Positions 34,679 through 44,170 of a stretch of DNA of 49,083 nt are shown here, piece after piece. A program made the position numbers and the translations under genes. Positions within the stretch are counted from its first letter, which is position 1. Every line of letters starts with the position of its first letter. This stretch comes from Ignavibacteriaceae bacterium (lineage in GTDB: Bacteria > Bacteroidota > Ignavibacteria > Ignavibacteriales > Ignavibacteriaceae): NCBI GenBank assembly GCA_031292455.1, contig JARLHC010000056.1, positions 1-49,083 of the forward strand, in the 5' to 3' direction. Under the pieces are notes generated by a model. The model made no database searches. It saw nothing but the letters and a program-made list of their open reading frames with translations, and was not told the DNA's origin.

Positions 34679-35100
34679 TTATATATTTTATTTCCCTTTA
34701 GGTTCTAAGTGAGAATTAATCTGGAGTTAAGCGTAAATTTCCCCCAATACTATAGTTCGTAGAATAACTTCCCTCTGTAAAATTGCTCTGGTAATTAATC
34801 AAGTGTAATTTCATGGCAGAATAACATGCAAGATCGAGTTTCTTTTTATTTATTCTATTAATTGGATGGCTGAATAATCAAATGCATATTTACTTCAACG
34901 AGAAGGAATTAGATTTTAAGGTGCTGAAAGATAAACGGGAAAGAAAGGATATAAATTACATCATGTTCCAAAAGGTCACCCCCACTTTTGTTCTTGAGCC
35001 TACTTTTTTCCCCACTAGTTAGAGAAGTCCTCCTATTTTAATTATTCCGTTGAAATAATTAAAATTTTACATAAATTGTTGAAAAAATTCAAAAAAAATC

Positions 35101-35129
35101 TTGACTTTAGGAACCCTTTTTGTTAGCTT
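35101..35129 (+). promoter_or_regulatory. Likely promoter of the mraZ / dcw operon
   Basis: TTGACT (35101-35106) and TAGCTT (35124-35129) are separated by 17 bp. The same sequence also approximates the Bacteroidota TTG...TAnnTTTG pattern. A start near 35136 would place the MraZ boxes just downstream. Confidence 0.45.
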
Positions 35130-35140
35130 TTGATCAATTG

Positions 35141-35155
35141 TGGGGAAAAGTGGTG
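35141..35155 (+). promoter_or_regulatory. Putative MraZ operator (two TGGNG boxes, 10-bp period)
   Basis: TGGGG (35141-35145) and TGGTG (35151-35155) are direct repeats spaced by 5 bases. MraZ in E. coli and other bacteria binds TGGGN repeats with this spacing and represses its own operon. The boxes lie between the candidate promoter and the mraZ start at 35179. Confidence 0.65.
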
Positions 35156-35178
35156 AACTTTATAAGGATGCATAAATA

Positions 35179-35616
35179 GTGTTTAAAGGTCAATATTCAT
35201 ACTCAGTTGATGCAAAAGGAAGAATTAGTATTCCTGCTAAATTGAGGAAGCATGTATCTTCAGAATGCAACGATACATTCATTATGACACAAGGGACAGG
35301 CAAATATATAGACATTTATCCGCTGGACCAATGGAACCTACTGGAAGCAAAATTACTGAACTTAAACCTATTTAATCCGGAGCATGCACGGTTTAGCAGA
35401 ATGTTATTGCAAAACGCATTCGACGATACTCTCGATTCCCAATCTAGAATCCTGATACCGCAGAATCTTCTTTCACATGCCGGTATTACTAAAGAAGTTT
35501 TAATCCTTGGGGTATCGACAAAAATTGAATTATGGGATCCTTCAGTTTATCAAAATTATTTAAATAGTTCTGAAGAAACTTTTGAACAAATTGCAGCCAG
35601 AGTAATAACAGCTTGA
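35179..35616 (+). CDS. mraZ: Transcriptional regulator MraZ
   Basis: MraZ is a DNA-binding regulator that represses its own cell division and cell wall operon. The product has 145 residues with two AbrB-like halves: the first begins MFKGQYSYSVDAKGRISIPA and the second contains DDTLDSQSRILIPQNLLSHAGI. The start is a GTG (35179-35181), required to obtain the invariant MF-G-Y N-terminus; the AAGG near 35163 is a moderately spaced ribosome binding site. It is the first gene of a cluster with no large gap up to ftsA. Two putative MraZ boxes sit immediately upstream. Confidence 0.95.
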   Translation: MFKGQYSYSVDAKGRISIPAKLRKHVSSECNDTFIMTQGTGKYIDIYPLDQWNLLEAKLLNLNLFNPEHARFSRMLLQNAFDDTLDSQSRILIPQNLLSHAGITKEVLILGVSTKIELWDPSVYQNYLNSSEETFEQIAARVITA

Positions 35617-36539
35617 TGAATATTCATCATATACCCGTATTGATTGATAAATGTTTAGAATATCTGGTCACCGTTAAAGATGGAATCTATTTTGATGGTA
35701 CTCTTGGATTTGGTGGGCACTCTTCAGGTATCCTTAATACTATTGGTCCTGGGGGGACTCTTGTAAGTACCGATGTTGATCAGGATGCATTTTCCTTTTC
35801 AAAGAAGAAATTCTCTGATGAAAAAAGAATAAAATTATACAACTTAAATTTTTCGCAGATTGATATAATTGCTAAAATTGAATCGATTCAGTACTTTAAT
35901 GGAATATTTGCAGATTTGGGGGTTTCTTCATTTCAACTCGATACAGTGGAATCCGGATTTAGTTATCGAAACAATGCGCCACTTGATTTAAGAATGGATA
36001 AATCCAAAGTGATTAACGCTGCTGATGTGGTTAATTCATATTCTGAGGAGGATTTAGCCAATATTATATTTCAAAATGGCGAAGAAAAAAATAGTCGGAA
36101 AATAGCAAAAGTAATTTGTGAAGTAAGACGTGAGAAACAAATTCAAACCACATTGGAATTGAGTAATATTATTACTGAATTAACTCCGCAAAGATTTCAC
36201 ACAAAAACGTTGTCTCGGGTATTCCAGGCTTTAAGAATTTATGTTAATGATGAATTGAACACATTGAAATCCTTTTTAAAAAAATCAGTAGATCTTTTGA
36301 TCCCCGGAGGAAGATTAGTAATATTATCCTATCATTCTCTTGAAGATAGAATAGTTAAAGAATTATTTAAATATGAAACTCTTGACTGTATTTGCCCTCC
36401 CGGAAGTCCTATATGTACCTGTAATAAAGTGCCTCGATTAAAAATTATTACTAAGAAACCTATTAGCCCGGACGAAATCGAAATTAACAATAATTTCAGA
36501 TCCCGCAGTGCCAAATTAAGAGCAGCAGAGAGAATTTAA
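35616..36539 (+). CDS. rsmH: 16S rRNA (cytosine(1402)-N(4))-methyltransferase
   Basis: RsmH methylates C1402 of 16S rRNA. I chose the ATG at 35616, which overlaps the mraZ stop as TGATG; a TTG one codon earlier at 35613 is also open. The product has 307 residues. The start IHHIPVLIDKCLEYL, the SAM-binding YFDGTLGFGGHSSGIL, the GIFADLGVSSFQLD box, the RVFQALRIYVNDEL segment and the late FRSRSAKLRAAERI are all diagnostic. It is translationally coupled on both sides. Confidence 0.96.
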   Translation: MNIHHIPVLIDKCLEYLVTVKDGIYFDGTLGFGGHSSGILNTIGPGGTLVSTDVDQDAFSFSKKKFSDEKRIKLYNLNFSQIDIIAKIESIQYFNGIFADLGVSSFQLDTVESGFSYRNNAPLDLRMDKSKVINAADVVNSYSEEDLANIIFQNGEEKNSRKIAKVICEVRREKQIQTTLELSNIITELTPQRFHTKTLSRVFQALRIYVNDELNTLKSFLKKSVDLLIPGGRLVILSYHSLEDRIVKELFKYETLDCICPPGSPICTCNKVPRLKIITKKPISPDEIEINNNFRSRSAKLRAAERI

Positions 36540-36865
36540 TGAAAAACTCCAAACCACTTTTGGGATATGGATTATTAACTGGTGTTGTCATTACATTATT
36601 TGCGCTAAGTTACGTTGGTATTAAATTAAAATGTGAATCCCTTATTAAAGACAAAGTTATTGCCATTCAGAATTTAAATTCTGATAAAAATGAAAACTTA
36701 AATTTGACTGCACAATATCAATTCTTGAATTCAGAAGAGAGGATAGTTCAAATATCTCAGAGCGAATTAGGAATGATAAAAGGCCCGTCTCCTGCTTTCA
36801 GTTTGAATGTTAGCAGGGAAAAGATAGAACAAATTCAAAAAGAAATAAACTCAAAGTATGAATAA
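36539..36865 (+). CDS. FtsL-like division protein
   Basis: The product has 108 residues: a short cytosolic N-terminus, one transmembrane segment (about 9-28) and an extended alpha-helical periplasmic part containing FLNSEERIVQISQSELGMIKG. The size, topology and ERI...LGM-type ending fit FtsL, which bridges FtsB and FtsQ in the divisome, and the location between rsmH and ftsI is the classic ftsL slot. Sequence conservation in the family is very weak, so the call leans on position. It overlaps rsmH by one base and ftsI by 8 bases. Confidence 0.8.
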   Translation: MKNSKPLLGYGLLTGVVITLFALSYVGIKLKCESLIKDKVIAIQNLNSDKNENLNLTAQYQFLNSEERIVQISQSELGMIKGPSPAFSLNVSREKIEQIQKEINSKYE

Positions 36866-38861
36866 TTCAAGAGTATTATTTTTAATAGCAGGTGTGTTTA
36901 TCTTCTTTCTGGCTATTGCGGTTAAACTCTTCAGTATACAGATTCTGAAAAGTGAAGAACTTAAATATTTAGCTGAAAGACAACAAACAGGTATTGAGAA
37001 TATTAATGCTGAAAGGGGACTTATCTTTGACCGGAATAATGTTTTACTCGTTTATAACAGAAACGATATTTCATTTTATCTTGACATGAGGATGGCGCTT
37101 TCAAAAGAAGAGAAAAAGAAAATAGGAGAAAAATTCTCTGCCGTATTCGGGAAATCTGTTTCTTACTACTCGGATCTTATGAATGTTTCCGGTAAAACTA
37201 TTTGTTTAGAAAAAAAAGCGCCAAGTGAAAAAGCATTATTGTTGAAAAACTTTAAAGCGATCGGGCTTTTCTATAAAGAAGAACCAACCAGAATATATCA
37301 ATATAATAACCTTGCTTCGCATGTAATAGGTTATCTCTCTAATGATTTGCATGGAGTCAATGGAATTGAAAAGACATTTGATAACCAGCTTAAGGGATTT
37401 AATGGGCAAATGTATGTTGAGAAGAATGCAATAGGGGATATGATAACAGTTGCTGAAGAACAAACTAAGGCTGCCGAACCTGGGAATAATATTATACTTT
37501 CAATTAATAAATCATTCCAGATTATACTTGAAGAGGAATTAAAGAAAGGTCTTGAAAATTTCGGTGGGACATCTGCTCTCGGCATAGTTATGGACCCCAA
37601 TAATGGTGAGATTCTGGCAATGTCTGATCAACATGATTTTAATCCCAATTGTTTTTGGGAATATAGTGACACCCTTAGAAGAAATAAAATCCTTACCGAT
37701 ACTTATGAACCAGGCTCAACCTTTAAGACAATTACAATGTCTGCTTTGTTAGACCAAAAGCTCTGCCGGGATGATGAAACAATTAATGTTGAGAACGGCA
37801 AATATAAATTTAATAATGTATTTATAAATGATTCCCACAATGGGAATAGCACGCTTACTGTAAGGGGAGTTCTTGAACAGTCTAGTAATGTGGGAATGTC
37901 AAAGCTGGTTCAACGTATCGATAATGAACTGTTTTATAAATATATACGCGGATTTGGATTCGGAAATTATTCTTCGATCGATTTACCTGGAGAAGCTGAA
38001 GGTTCATTAAAGAAACCTACAGGTTGGACTCCTATTACAAAAGCTTTCCTTTCTTTTGGTTATGAATTATCGGTAACACCAATACAATTAATATCTGCTT
38101 ATGCAGCTGTTATAAATGGCGGAACCCTATTTCAACCCCAGATAATTAAAAGGATAATGGATTCAAAAGGAGCGGTGTTAAATGAAAATTCACCTAAATC
38201 GATAAGAAGTGTTATTTCCCGGGAAACATCCGCAAGAATGAGGGAATATTTAAGAGGTGTTGTTGAAAACGGTACTGGTAAGGCGGCTAAACTTGATTTC
38301 ATCTCTGTCGGTGGAAAAACAGGAACATCACAAAAATTGGTTGATGGCAAATATTCAAAATCTCATTATAACTCTTCCTTTATAGGATTTTTCCCTGTGG
38401 AGAATCCTCAGATATTATGCCTTGTACTGGTTAATTCTCCGGAAAGAGGAAGATATGGAGGGGCGGTAGCGGCTCCTATCTTTAAAGAGGTCGCTGAAAA
38501 AATAGCTAAACTTAATTCAAAATTATTCCAGTCAAATCAAATAATTAAAAAAGAGAAGCCTGAATTAAAAAATCACTATTCTGCTATTAATTCTGAATCA
38601 AATATTACTCCAGCATCTAATAATACTATACGGAAAATAGATAATAATTATGCTTTAAAAAATAATCTTATGCCTGATTTGTCCAGCTACTCTTTACGCG
38701 ATGCCTTGCTCTGCCTTTCAAAACTTGGCTTGAAATACAAGATCTCTGGTTCTGGAATTGTAGTTGCTCAAAGTATTACTCCTGGAATAAAAATTCAAAA
38801 GGGAAATACTTGTATAATATCTTGTCAGGAATCAAAAATTAATGGCGCAGTTATATACTGA
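36858..38861 (+). CDS. ftsI: Septal peptidoglycan transpeptidase (PBP3/FtsI) with a C-terminal PASTA domain
   Basis: FtsI crosslinks septal peptidoglycan in the periplasm. The product has 667 residues. One N-terminal transmembrane anchor (about 5-25) is followed by the dimerisation domain and the transpeptidase. The active site has Ser287 (EPGSTFKT), the SSN triad motif at 342-344 and KTG at 487-489 (GGKTGTSQK). A PASTA-like repeat follows near 612-667 (LMPDLSSYSLRDALLCLSK), and this extension is found in many non-proteobacterial FtsI proteins. The final base overlaps the murE start (TGATG). Confidence 0.95.
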   Translation: MNNSRVLFLIAGVFIFFLAIAVKLFSIQILKSEELKYLAERQQTGIENINAERGLIFDRNNVLLVYNRNDISFYLDMRMALSKEEKKKIGEKFSAVFGKSVSYYSDLMNVSGKTICLEKKAPSEKALLLKNFKAIGLFYKEEPTRIYQYNNLASHVIGYLSNDLHGVNGIEKTFDNQLKGFNGQMYVEKNAIGDMITVAEEQTKAAEPGNNIILSINKSFQIILEEELKKGLENFGGTSALGIVMDPNNGEILAMSDQHDFNPNCFWEYSDTLRRNKILTDTYEPGSTFKTITMSALLDQKLCRDDETINVENGKYKFNNVFINDSHNGNSTLTVRGVLEQSSNVGMSKLVQRIDNELFYKYIRGFGFGNYSSIDLPGEAEGSLKKPTGWTPITKAFLSFGYELSVTPIQLISAYAAVINGGTLFQPQIIKRIMDSKGAVLNENSPKSIRSVISRETSARMREYLRGVVENGTGKAAKLDFISVGGKTGTSQKLVDGKYSKSHYNSSFIGFFPVENPQILCLVLVNSPERGRYGGAVAAPIFKEVAEKIAKLNSKLFQSNQIIKKEKPELKNHYSAINSESNITPASNNTIRKIDNNYALKNNLMPDLSSYSLRDALLCLSKLGLKYKISGSGIVVAQSITPGIKIQKGNTCIISCQESKINGAVIY

Positions 38862-40330
38862 TGGAATTAACAGATTTAATAAATAGGATTAGTATAAGTC
38901 AGATAGTTGGAGAGGTTCAACGTCAGGATGTGACAGGTATCTATTATGACTCTAGAAGAGTCATCAAGGGGTCTGTCTTTGTAGCAATAAAAGGGTTTAA
39001 ATCAGACGGTCATAAATTTATTCTGGATGCTTTAAATAATGGTGCACTCGCTGTAATTCTTGAGGACAACAATTCTGTACCAGATGAAATATTTATTCAT
39101 AACAGAAAAGCAAAAATAGTGGTGAAAGACTGCCGGATTGCACTCGCACAGGCCTCAAATTATTTCTTTAAGGAACCTTCCAGTAAATTAAAACTGATTG
39201 GGATTACTGGGACTAATGGTAAAACTACTACAACATATTATTTAAAAAGCATTGTTGAGCGTGCAGGTTATAAGGCTGGTCTTGTCGGGACTATTTCAAA
39301 TTATATCGGCGACAGAGAAATAAAAACCAGTTTAACAACTCCTGAATCAAACGATATGAATGAACTTTTATATCAAATGCATAGTGAAGGATGTTCGTAT
39401 GCCATTATGGAAGTTTCTTCTCATTCACTAATCCTTAAAAGGGTTTATGGATTAAATTTTAGAAGCGCTGTTTTTACCAATATAACCAGTGACCATCTGG
39501 ATTTTCATGGCAATTTAGAGGAATATTTTAAGGCTAAAAAAATATTGTTTGATAATCTTTCAGATAATTCAGATATCATTTATAATAAGGATGATAAAAA
39601 CGGTCAGGATATTATTAAAGATTCAAAAGCTAATGCCTACTCCTATGGAAAAACGCAAGGATCAGATTTCCTTATAAAAAATATATCCTTCAATTTAAGT
39701 GGCACCTCCTTCGTCATTCAGTATAAAGCGAAAGATTATTTAATAAACACTATGCTCGTTGGTGGTTTTAATGCCTATAATGCTTGCGCAGCTTTTGCCA
39801 CCGCAGTAATAAATGGCATAAGTCCTGAAATAGCTGCAATTGGGATAAGGAATACTAAACAGGTTCCGGGAAGATTTGAAGTTATCGGTAAAGGGCCCAA
39901 AAAAGTTATTATTGATTATTCCCATACTCCTGATAGTTTGGAAAAAGCCTTATCTGCTCTAAAGAATATCGTAAAAGAACAAAATCCGGTTTATACTGTC
40001 TTCGGTTGCGGTGGAAATAGAGATAGAACAAAAAGACCTGTTATGGGGAAAATAGCATCAGAAATGAGTAATAAAATCTTCATTACTTCAGATAATCCCA
40101 GGGATGAGAATCCTTTGGAAATTATAAAGGAAATAAAAGCCGGAATCACCAAAAATAATTTTGAAGTAATTGAAAATCGCGAAGAAGCCATTAAATCAGC
40201 AATCGTTAAAACAGAAAGTAATGCTGTAATTCTTGTTGCAGGAAAAGGACACGAGTCGTACCAGGAAATTAGGGGAGTTAGAAATCATTTCTCTGATAGA
40301 GAAATTGTTCAAAAATATTTAGCAGAATGA
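38861..40330 (+). CDS. murE: UDP-MurNAc-L-Ala-D-Glu:meso-diaminopimelate ligase
   Basis: MurE adds the third stem-peptide residue to the peptidoglycan precursor. The product has 489 residues. The ATP loop is GITGTNGKTTTTYYL near residue 113, YDSRRVIKGSVFVAIKG marks the N-terminal UDP-binding domain, and the specificity motif DNPRDENP is at about 411-418. DNPR is the known signature for meso-DAP rather than L-lysine, which agrees with lysA in this window. It overlaps ftsI by one base and murF by 4. Confidence 0.97.
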   Translation: MELTDLINRISISQIVGEVQRQDVTGIYYDSRRVIKGSVFVAIKGFKSDGHKFILDALNNGALAVILEDNNSVPDEIFIHNRKAKIVVKDCRIALAQASNYFFKEPSSKLKLIGITGTNGKTTTTYYLKSIVERAGYKAGLVGTISNYIGDREIKTSLTTPESNDMNELLYQMHSEGCSYAIMEVSSHSLILKRVYGLNFRSAVFTNITSDHLDFHGNLEEYFKAKKILFDNLSDNSDIIYNKDDKNGQDIIKDSKANAYSYGKTQGSDFLIKNISFNLSGTSFVIQYKAKDYLINTMLVGGFNAYNACAAFATAVINGISPEIAAIGIRNTKQVPGRFEVIGKGPKKVIIDYSHTPDSLEKALSALKNIVKEQNPVYTVFGCGGNRDRTKRPVMGKIASEMSNKIFITSDNPRDENPLEIIKEIKAGITKNNFEVIENREEAIKSAIVKTESNAVILVAGKGHESYQEIRGVRNHFSDREIVQKYLAE

Positions 40331-41715
40331 ATAATATAAAAATTACATTAGAAGATTTATTCAATTTACCGGGAGCAGTTATCTATAATCCCGATAATTA
40401 TAAACCGGTTACAGCGGTTTCAATTGATTCAAGGAATATTCCTAAAAATGCATTGTTTATTGCGATAAAAGGAAAAAAATTCAATGGAAGTAAGTTTATT
40501 AAATCAGCGATTAAAAATGGTGCCAGAGCAATTGTTATAAATAAACATGACTTTAATAATGCCAGGAATCTTGATATACCAATTGTTACCGTACCCGATA
40601 CTACTTTAACTTTGGGCTCAATTGCAGGTCTGTGGCGGAAAAAATTAAAAACTAAAATAATCGCTATTACCGGTAGCTCAGGCAAAACTTCTACTAAAGA
40701 TATTCTTGTGCAGCTACTAAGTGAGAAATTCAGTGTAAATAAAACAATTGGAAATAATAATAACCATATCGGTGTGCCGCTTACGATTTTAAGCACTGGT
40801 AATAAACATGATATTTTGATAGTAGAGCTAGGCACTAACCATTTTGGAGAGATTAAGTATTCTACTGAAATAGTTCAGCCGGATTTCGCCTTAATCACTA
40901 ATATAGGCAATTCTCATCTTGAGTTTTTTAAGAATCGGAATGGAGTATTTAAAGAAAAATCCGCCTTGATCAATTTCACAGAAACTCATAAGGGGATTAG
41001 CTTTATAAATAATGATGATAAAATATTAAATCAATATGGTCGGAATTTAGTTAACAAGTTTACGTTCGCATTTAATGCTAAAGCTGATGTAAAAGGTTTT
41101 ATATCAGGTTATAATAATGAGGGACAACCGGAAATTCTTATTACATATGCAAATAGATCATTTAAGTTAGCAATTCCTCTCTATGGTCAGCAGAATGCAA
41201 AGAATTTTTTAGCTGCGGTTACTATTGCACTTAAATGTGGATTAAACCTGAAACAAATCAAATCCGGTGCAAAAAAACTTGTAGCGGCTGATAAAAGACT
41301 TAAAGTAAGAAAATTCAGAAAATTTATGCTTATCGATGATACTTATAATGCTAACCCGGAATCAATGAAGTCTTCATTCGAATTATTAAATAAAATTTCA
41401 GCTTATAAACAACGGATAGCAATAATTGGAGATATGTTTGAGTTAGGTAAGGATGAGATCAATTTACATAAGGGCCTATTCCCAGTAATCAGGAAAAATA
41501 AAATTGATTCTGTGTTCACCATTGGTAATAGAATGAAATATTTAAATGAATTATTGAAAAATTCAGAAACTGAAGCAATTCATTTTAAGTCAAGAAATGT
41601 ATTGAAATCTTTTCTTAATAAAAGAAACTTTGTGAATACGGTAATTCTGGTTAAAGGTTCCAGAGGTATGAAGATGGAAGAGTTTGTTCAGGTAATAATT
41701 GATAGAGAGATATAA
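40327..41715 (+). CDS. murF: UDP-MurNAc-tripeptide:D-Ala-D-Ala ligase
   Basis: MurF attaches D-Ala-D-Ala to make the pentapeptide precursor. The product has 462 residues. The start carries the family pattern (AVSIDSRNIPKNALFIAIKG), the ATP loop is AITGSSGKTSTKD, and DDTYNANPESMKSSFELL is the MurF signature. TVILVKGSRGMKMEEFV ends the fold. It starts inside the murE stop (ATGA) and its stop overlaps mraY (TAATG). No ddl gene, supplying D-Ala-D-Ala, is in this cluster. Confidence 0.96.
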   Translation: MNNIKITLEDLFNLPGAVIYNPDNYKPVTAVSIDSRNIPKNALFIAIKGKKFNGSKFIKSAIKNGARAIVINKHDFNNARNLDIPIVTVPDTTLTLGSIAGLWRKKLKTKIIAITGSSGKTSTKDILVQLLSEKFSVNKTIGNNNNHIGVPLTILSTGNKHDILIVELGTNHFGEIKYSTEIVQPDFALITNIGNSHLEFFKNRNGVFKEKSALINFTETHKGISFINNDDKILNQYGRNLVNKFTFAFNAKADVKGFISGYNNEGQPEILITYANRSFKLAIPLYGQQNAKNFLAAVTIALKCGLNLKQIKSGAKKLVAADKRLKVRKFRKFMLIDDTYNANPESMKSSFELLNKISAYKQRIAIIGDMFELGKDEINLHKGLFPVIRKNKIDSVFTIGNRMKYLNELLKNSETEAIHFKSRNVLKSFLNKRNFVNTVILVKGSRGMKMEEFVQVIIDREI

Positions 41716-42824
41716 TGCTATATTATCTGCTTGAATATATAAATAAAAAATTCAATCCGCCTGGATTTGATTTGTTCCACTATCTAACTTTCAGATCGGC
41801 TGTTGCCGCAATAACAGGTCTCTTTCTTGCATTTTTTATGGGCCCTAGAATAATTAAGATCCTTCAGAAACATCAAATTGGTGAAGCAAAAAAAATTGAT
41901 GGACCTAAATCGCATTGGTCAAAAGCGGGAACACCCACTATGGGCGGTATTATCCTTATCCTTTCTGTCATTATTCCGGTGATTCTTTGGGCTGATATTA
42001 GAAGTATTTATATTGTCCTTATTCTAACAGGAACAGTGTGTTTAAGTGGCGTTGGCTTTTTGGATGATTATCTTAAAGTCGTTAAGAAATATCCGAACGG
42101 GCTAATCGCTCGATATAAACTACTGGGACAAATAGGAGTAGGTCTGATAGTTGGATGCACAATTTACTTTTCACCTCAGTTTGTAGGGATTAATTCGGTA
42201 ACTACTGTCCCATTTCTCAAAGATGTTAATTTTGATTTTTCCTTTATGTATATCCCGGTTGTCGTATTTATAATTACTGCAACTTCTAATGCAGTTAACC
42301 TAACCGATGGGCTTGATGGCCTTGCAATTGGTGTAACTATAATAGTCATGTTGACACTTGCAGTCATCAGCTATATTAGCGGAAATGCAATTTATTCAGA
42401 TTATTTAAATATTATTTTTCTGCCAGGATCAGGAGAACTTACTGTTTTTGTTTCTGCCCTGGTAGGAGCATCACTTGGTTTCCTTTGGTTTAATTTCTAT
42501 CCTGCTCAGGTATTTATGGGGGATACAGGATCACTTGCACTTGGTGGTGCTTTTGGAATTCTTGCTGTATTGGTAAAAAAAGAATTATTAATACCTATAC
42601 TCGGCGGTATTTTTTTCATGGAAACTATTTCAGTAATTATTCAAAGGTTATATTTCAAATACACTAAAAAAAGATATGGTGAAGGACGACGGGTATTCAA
42701 AATGGCCCCTATCCATCATCATTTCGAAATGAAAGGATGGCCGGAACCAAAAATTGTTATTAGGTTTTATATAATAGCAATAATTCTGGCTATTATAAGT
42801 TTAGCATCATTTAAAATTAGATAA
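41715..42824 (+). CDS. mraY: Phospho-MurNAc-pentapeptide translocase
   Basis: MraY transfers phospho-MurNAc-pentapeptide to undecaprenyl phosphate, making lipid I at the inner membrane. The product has 369 residues and about ten transmembrane segments. Conserved loops are SHWSKAGTPTMGG, GFLDDYLKVVKK (the catalytic aspartates), NAVNLTDGLDGLA, FYPAQVFMGDTGSLALGG and MAPIHHHFE near the end. All catalytic regions are intact. The ends overlap murF and murD by one base each. Confidence 0.97.
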   Translation: MLYYLLEYINKKFNPPGFDLFHYLTFRSAVAAITGLFLAFFMGPRIIKILQKHQIGEAKKIDGPKSHWSKAGTPTMGGIILILSVIIPVILWADIRSIYIVLILTGTVCLSGVGFLDDYLKVVKKYPNGLIARYKLLGQIGVGLIVGCTIYFSPQFVGINSVTTVPFLKDVNFDFSFMYIPVVVFIITATSNAVNLTDGLDGLAIGVTIIVMLTLAVISYISGNAIYSDYLNIIFLPGSGELTVFVSALVGASLGFLWFNFYPAQVFMGDTGSLALGGAFGILAVLVKKELLIPILGGIFFMETISVIIQRLYFKYTKKRYGEGRRVFKMAPIHHHFEMKGWPEPKIVIRFYIIAIILAIISLASFKIR

Positions 42825-44170
42825 TGGATTTAAAAAACAAAAATATTACGGTTATTGGCGCACGTAAAAGTGGTATCGGCGCTGCAAAATTAATTCAACA
42901 CTTTGGAGGTATTCCATTTGTCTCAGATTCCAATTCTGAAGAAAATTTAATTGAATATGTTGAATTACTTAAAAAAGAAAAAATTTCCTTTGAACTGGGA
43001 GGTCACTCCGGGAAAATTTATTCTTGTGATATGTTCGTAGTTAGTCCCGGCGTACCTTCGGACGCAAAGATTATTTTGGAAGCAAAGCAGCGCGGACTGC
43101 AGGTGATAAGCGAATTGGAACTCGCATACCATTTCTGCAAAGGCAAAATTATAGCTATAACAGGTACTAATGGCAAAACAACTACAACTTCACTCTGCGA
43201 ACATGTTTTTAATAAGTGTGGAATAAAAACTTATGCTGCAGGTAATATCGGCGTTGCTTTTTCAGAGATAGTAACTGAAGTTAAAGAGAATGATGTTGTC
43301 TCCTTGGAAGTTTCAAGTTTCCAGCTTGATCTTATTGATAAGTTTAAACCCCAGATGGCTATGATTCTGAATATTACTCCAGATCATTTAAATAGATACC
43401 AAAATAAATTAGAGAATTACATTAATTCAAAATTAAGGATCTATAAAAATCAGACTAAGGACGATTTCTTGATTTTGAACAAAGATAATTTGGCCACACT
43501 TGATATTAAAATTGAACCGAAAAGCAGGGTCTTTTATTTCTCTCTAACAAAAGAAATCGAGAACGGTTGTTATTGTAGTAATGACTTTATCCTTTTTAAG
43601 GAAAACGGTAAAGAATTATTTAAATGTTCTTTGGATGATATAAATCTGAAAGGAGAACATAATTATGCCAATGCTATGTCTGTTATTATTGCCGCAAAAA
43701 TAATGGGGCTCGATAATAAAAAAATAAAAAGCGCTTTAAGTGATTTTAAGGGTGTTGAGCATCGGCTTGAATTTGTTCGGGAAATTAATGGTGTAAAGTT
43801 TATAAATGATTCAAAGGCAACTAATATTGATTCAGTATGGTATGCTTTAAGAAGTTTTAATAATCCTATTTTCCTGATCCTTGGCGGTCAGGATAAAGGG
43901 AATGACTATAATCAGATTAAAAAGCTGGTTAATGAAAAAGTTAAGAAAATCTATGCTATCGGTTCTTCAGCCGAAAAAATCTTTAATTTTTTCCATAGTA
44001 TGGTTAAGGTTGAAATGCAACCTACTCTGGAATCTGCTGTAGCAGCAGCCAATAAGGAAGCAAGAGAAAATGATATTGTGCTGTTTTCTCCTGCTTGTGC
44101 TAGTTTCGATATGTTTCGGAATTATGAACATAGAGGTATAGTGTTTAAAGAAGCGGTTAATAAACTATAA
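42824..44170 (+). CDS. murD: UDP-MurNAc-L-alanine:D-glutamate ligase
   Basis: MurD adds D-glutamate as the second stem residue. The product has 448 residues. The N-terminal Rossmann-like NITVIGARKSGIGAAKLI binds the UDP-sugar, the ATP loop is AITGTNGKTTTTSL near residue 110-120, and later signatures are SSFQLD, NITPDHLNRY, GVEHRLEFV, NDSKATNID and LGGQDKG. The order of motifs separates it from murC (GTHGKT) and murF (GSSGKT). It is coupled by one-base overlaps on both sides. Confidence 0.97.
   Translation: MDLKNKNITVIGARKSGIGAAKLIQHFGGIPFVSDSNSEENLIEYVELLKKEKISFELGGHSGKIYSCDMFVVSPGVPSDAKIILEAKQRGLQVISELELAYHFCKGKIIAITGTNGKTTTTSLCEHVFNKCGIKTYAAGNIGVAFSEIVTEVKENDVVSLEVSSFQLDLIDKFKPQMAMILNITPDHLNRYQNKLENYINSKLRIYKNQTKDDFLILNKDNLATLDIKIEPKSRVFYFSLTKEIENGCYCSNDFILFKENGKELFKCSLDDINLKGEHNYANAMSVIIAAKIMGLDNKKIKSALSDFKGVEHRLEFVREINGVKFINDSKATNIDSVWYALRSFNNPIFLILGGQDKGNDYNQIKKLVNEKVKKIYAIGSSAEKIFNFFHSMVKVEMQPTLESAVAAANKEARENDIVLFSPACASFDMFRNYEHRGIVFKEAVNKL

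Larger units (their letters stand above)
34467..35178. other. 712-bp intergenic region between tRNA-Thr and mraZ
   Basis: This is the longest gene-free stretch in the window. It contains a GGTAATTACC palindrome (34522-34531), the 97-bp nested inverted repeat (34582-34678), a 46-codon frame (34882-35022) that I do not accept as a gene, two inverted TGGGG boxes, and the mraZ promoter region. The remainder shows no RNA fold I can name. Confidence 0.6.

Noticed and set aside
34882-35022. 46-codon frame starting ATG CAT ATT TAC upstream of mraZ
   Set aside because: No ribosome binding site, no recognisable domain, and it overlaps the inverted TGGGG boxes. The frame stays open upstream of the ATG without an alternative start. 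More likely chance in an AT-rich leader, although not excluded.
40398-40835. 145-residue frame antisense to murF
   Set aside because: Shadow of the certain murF frame, with low-complexity hydrophobic sequence produced by reverse-complementing the gene.
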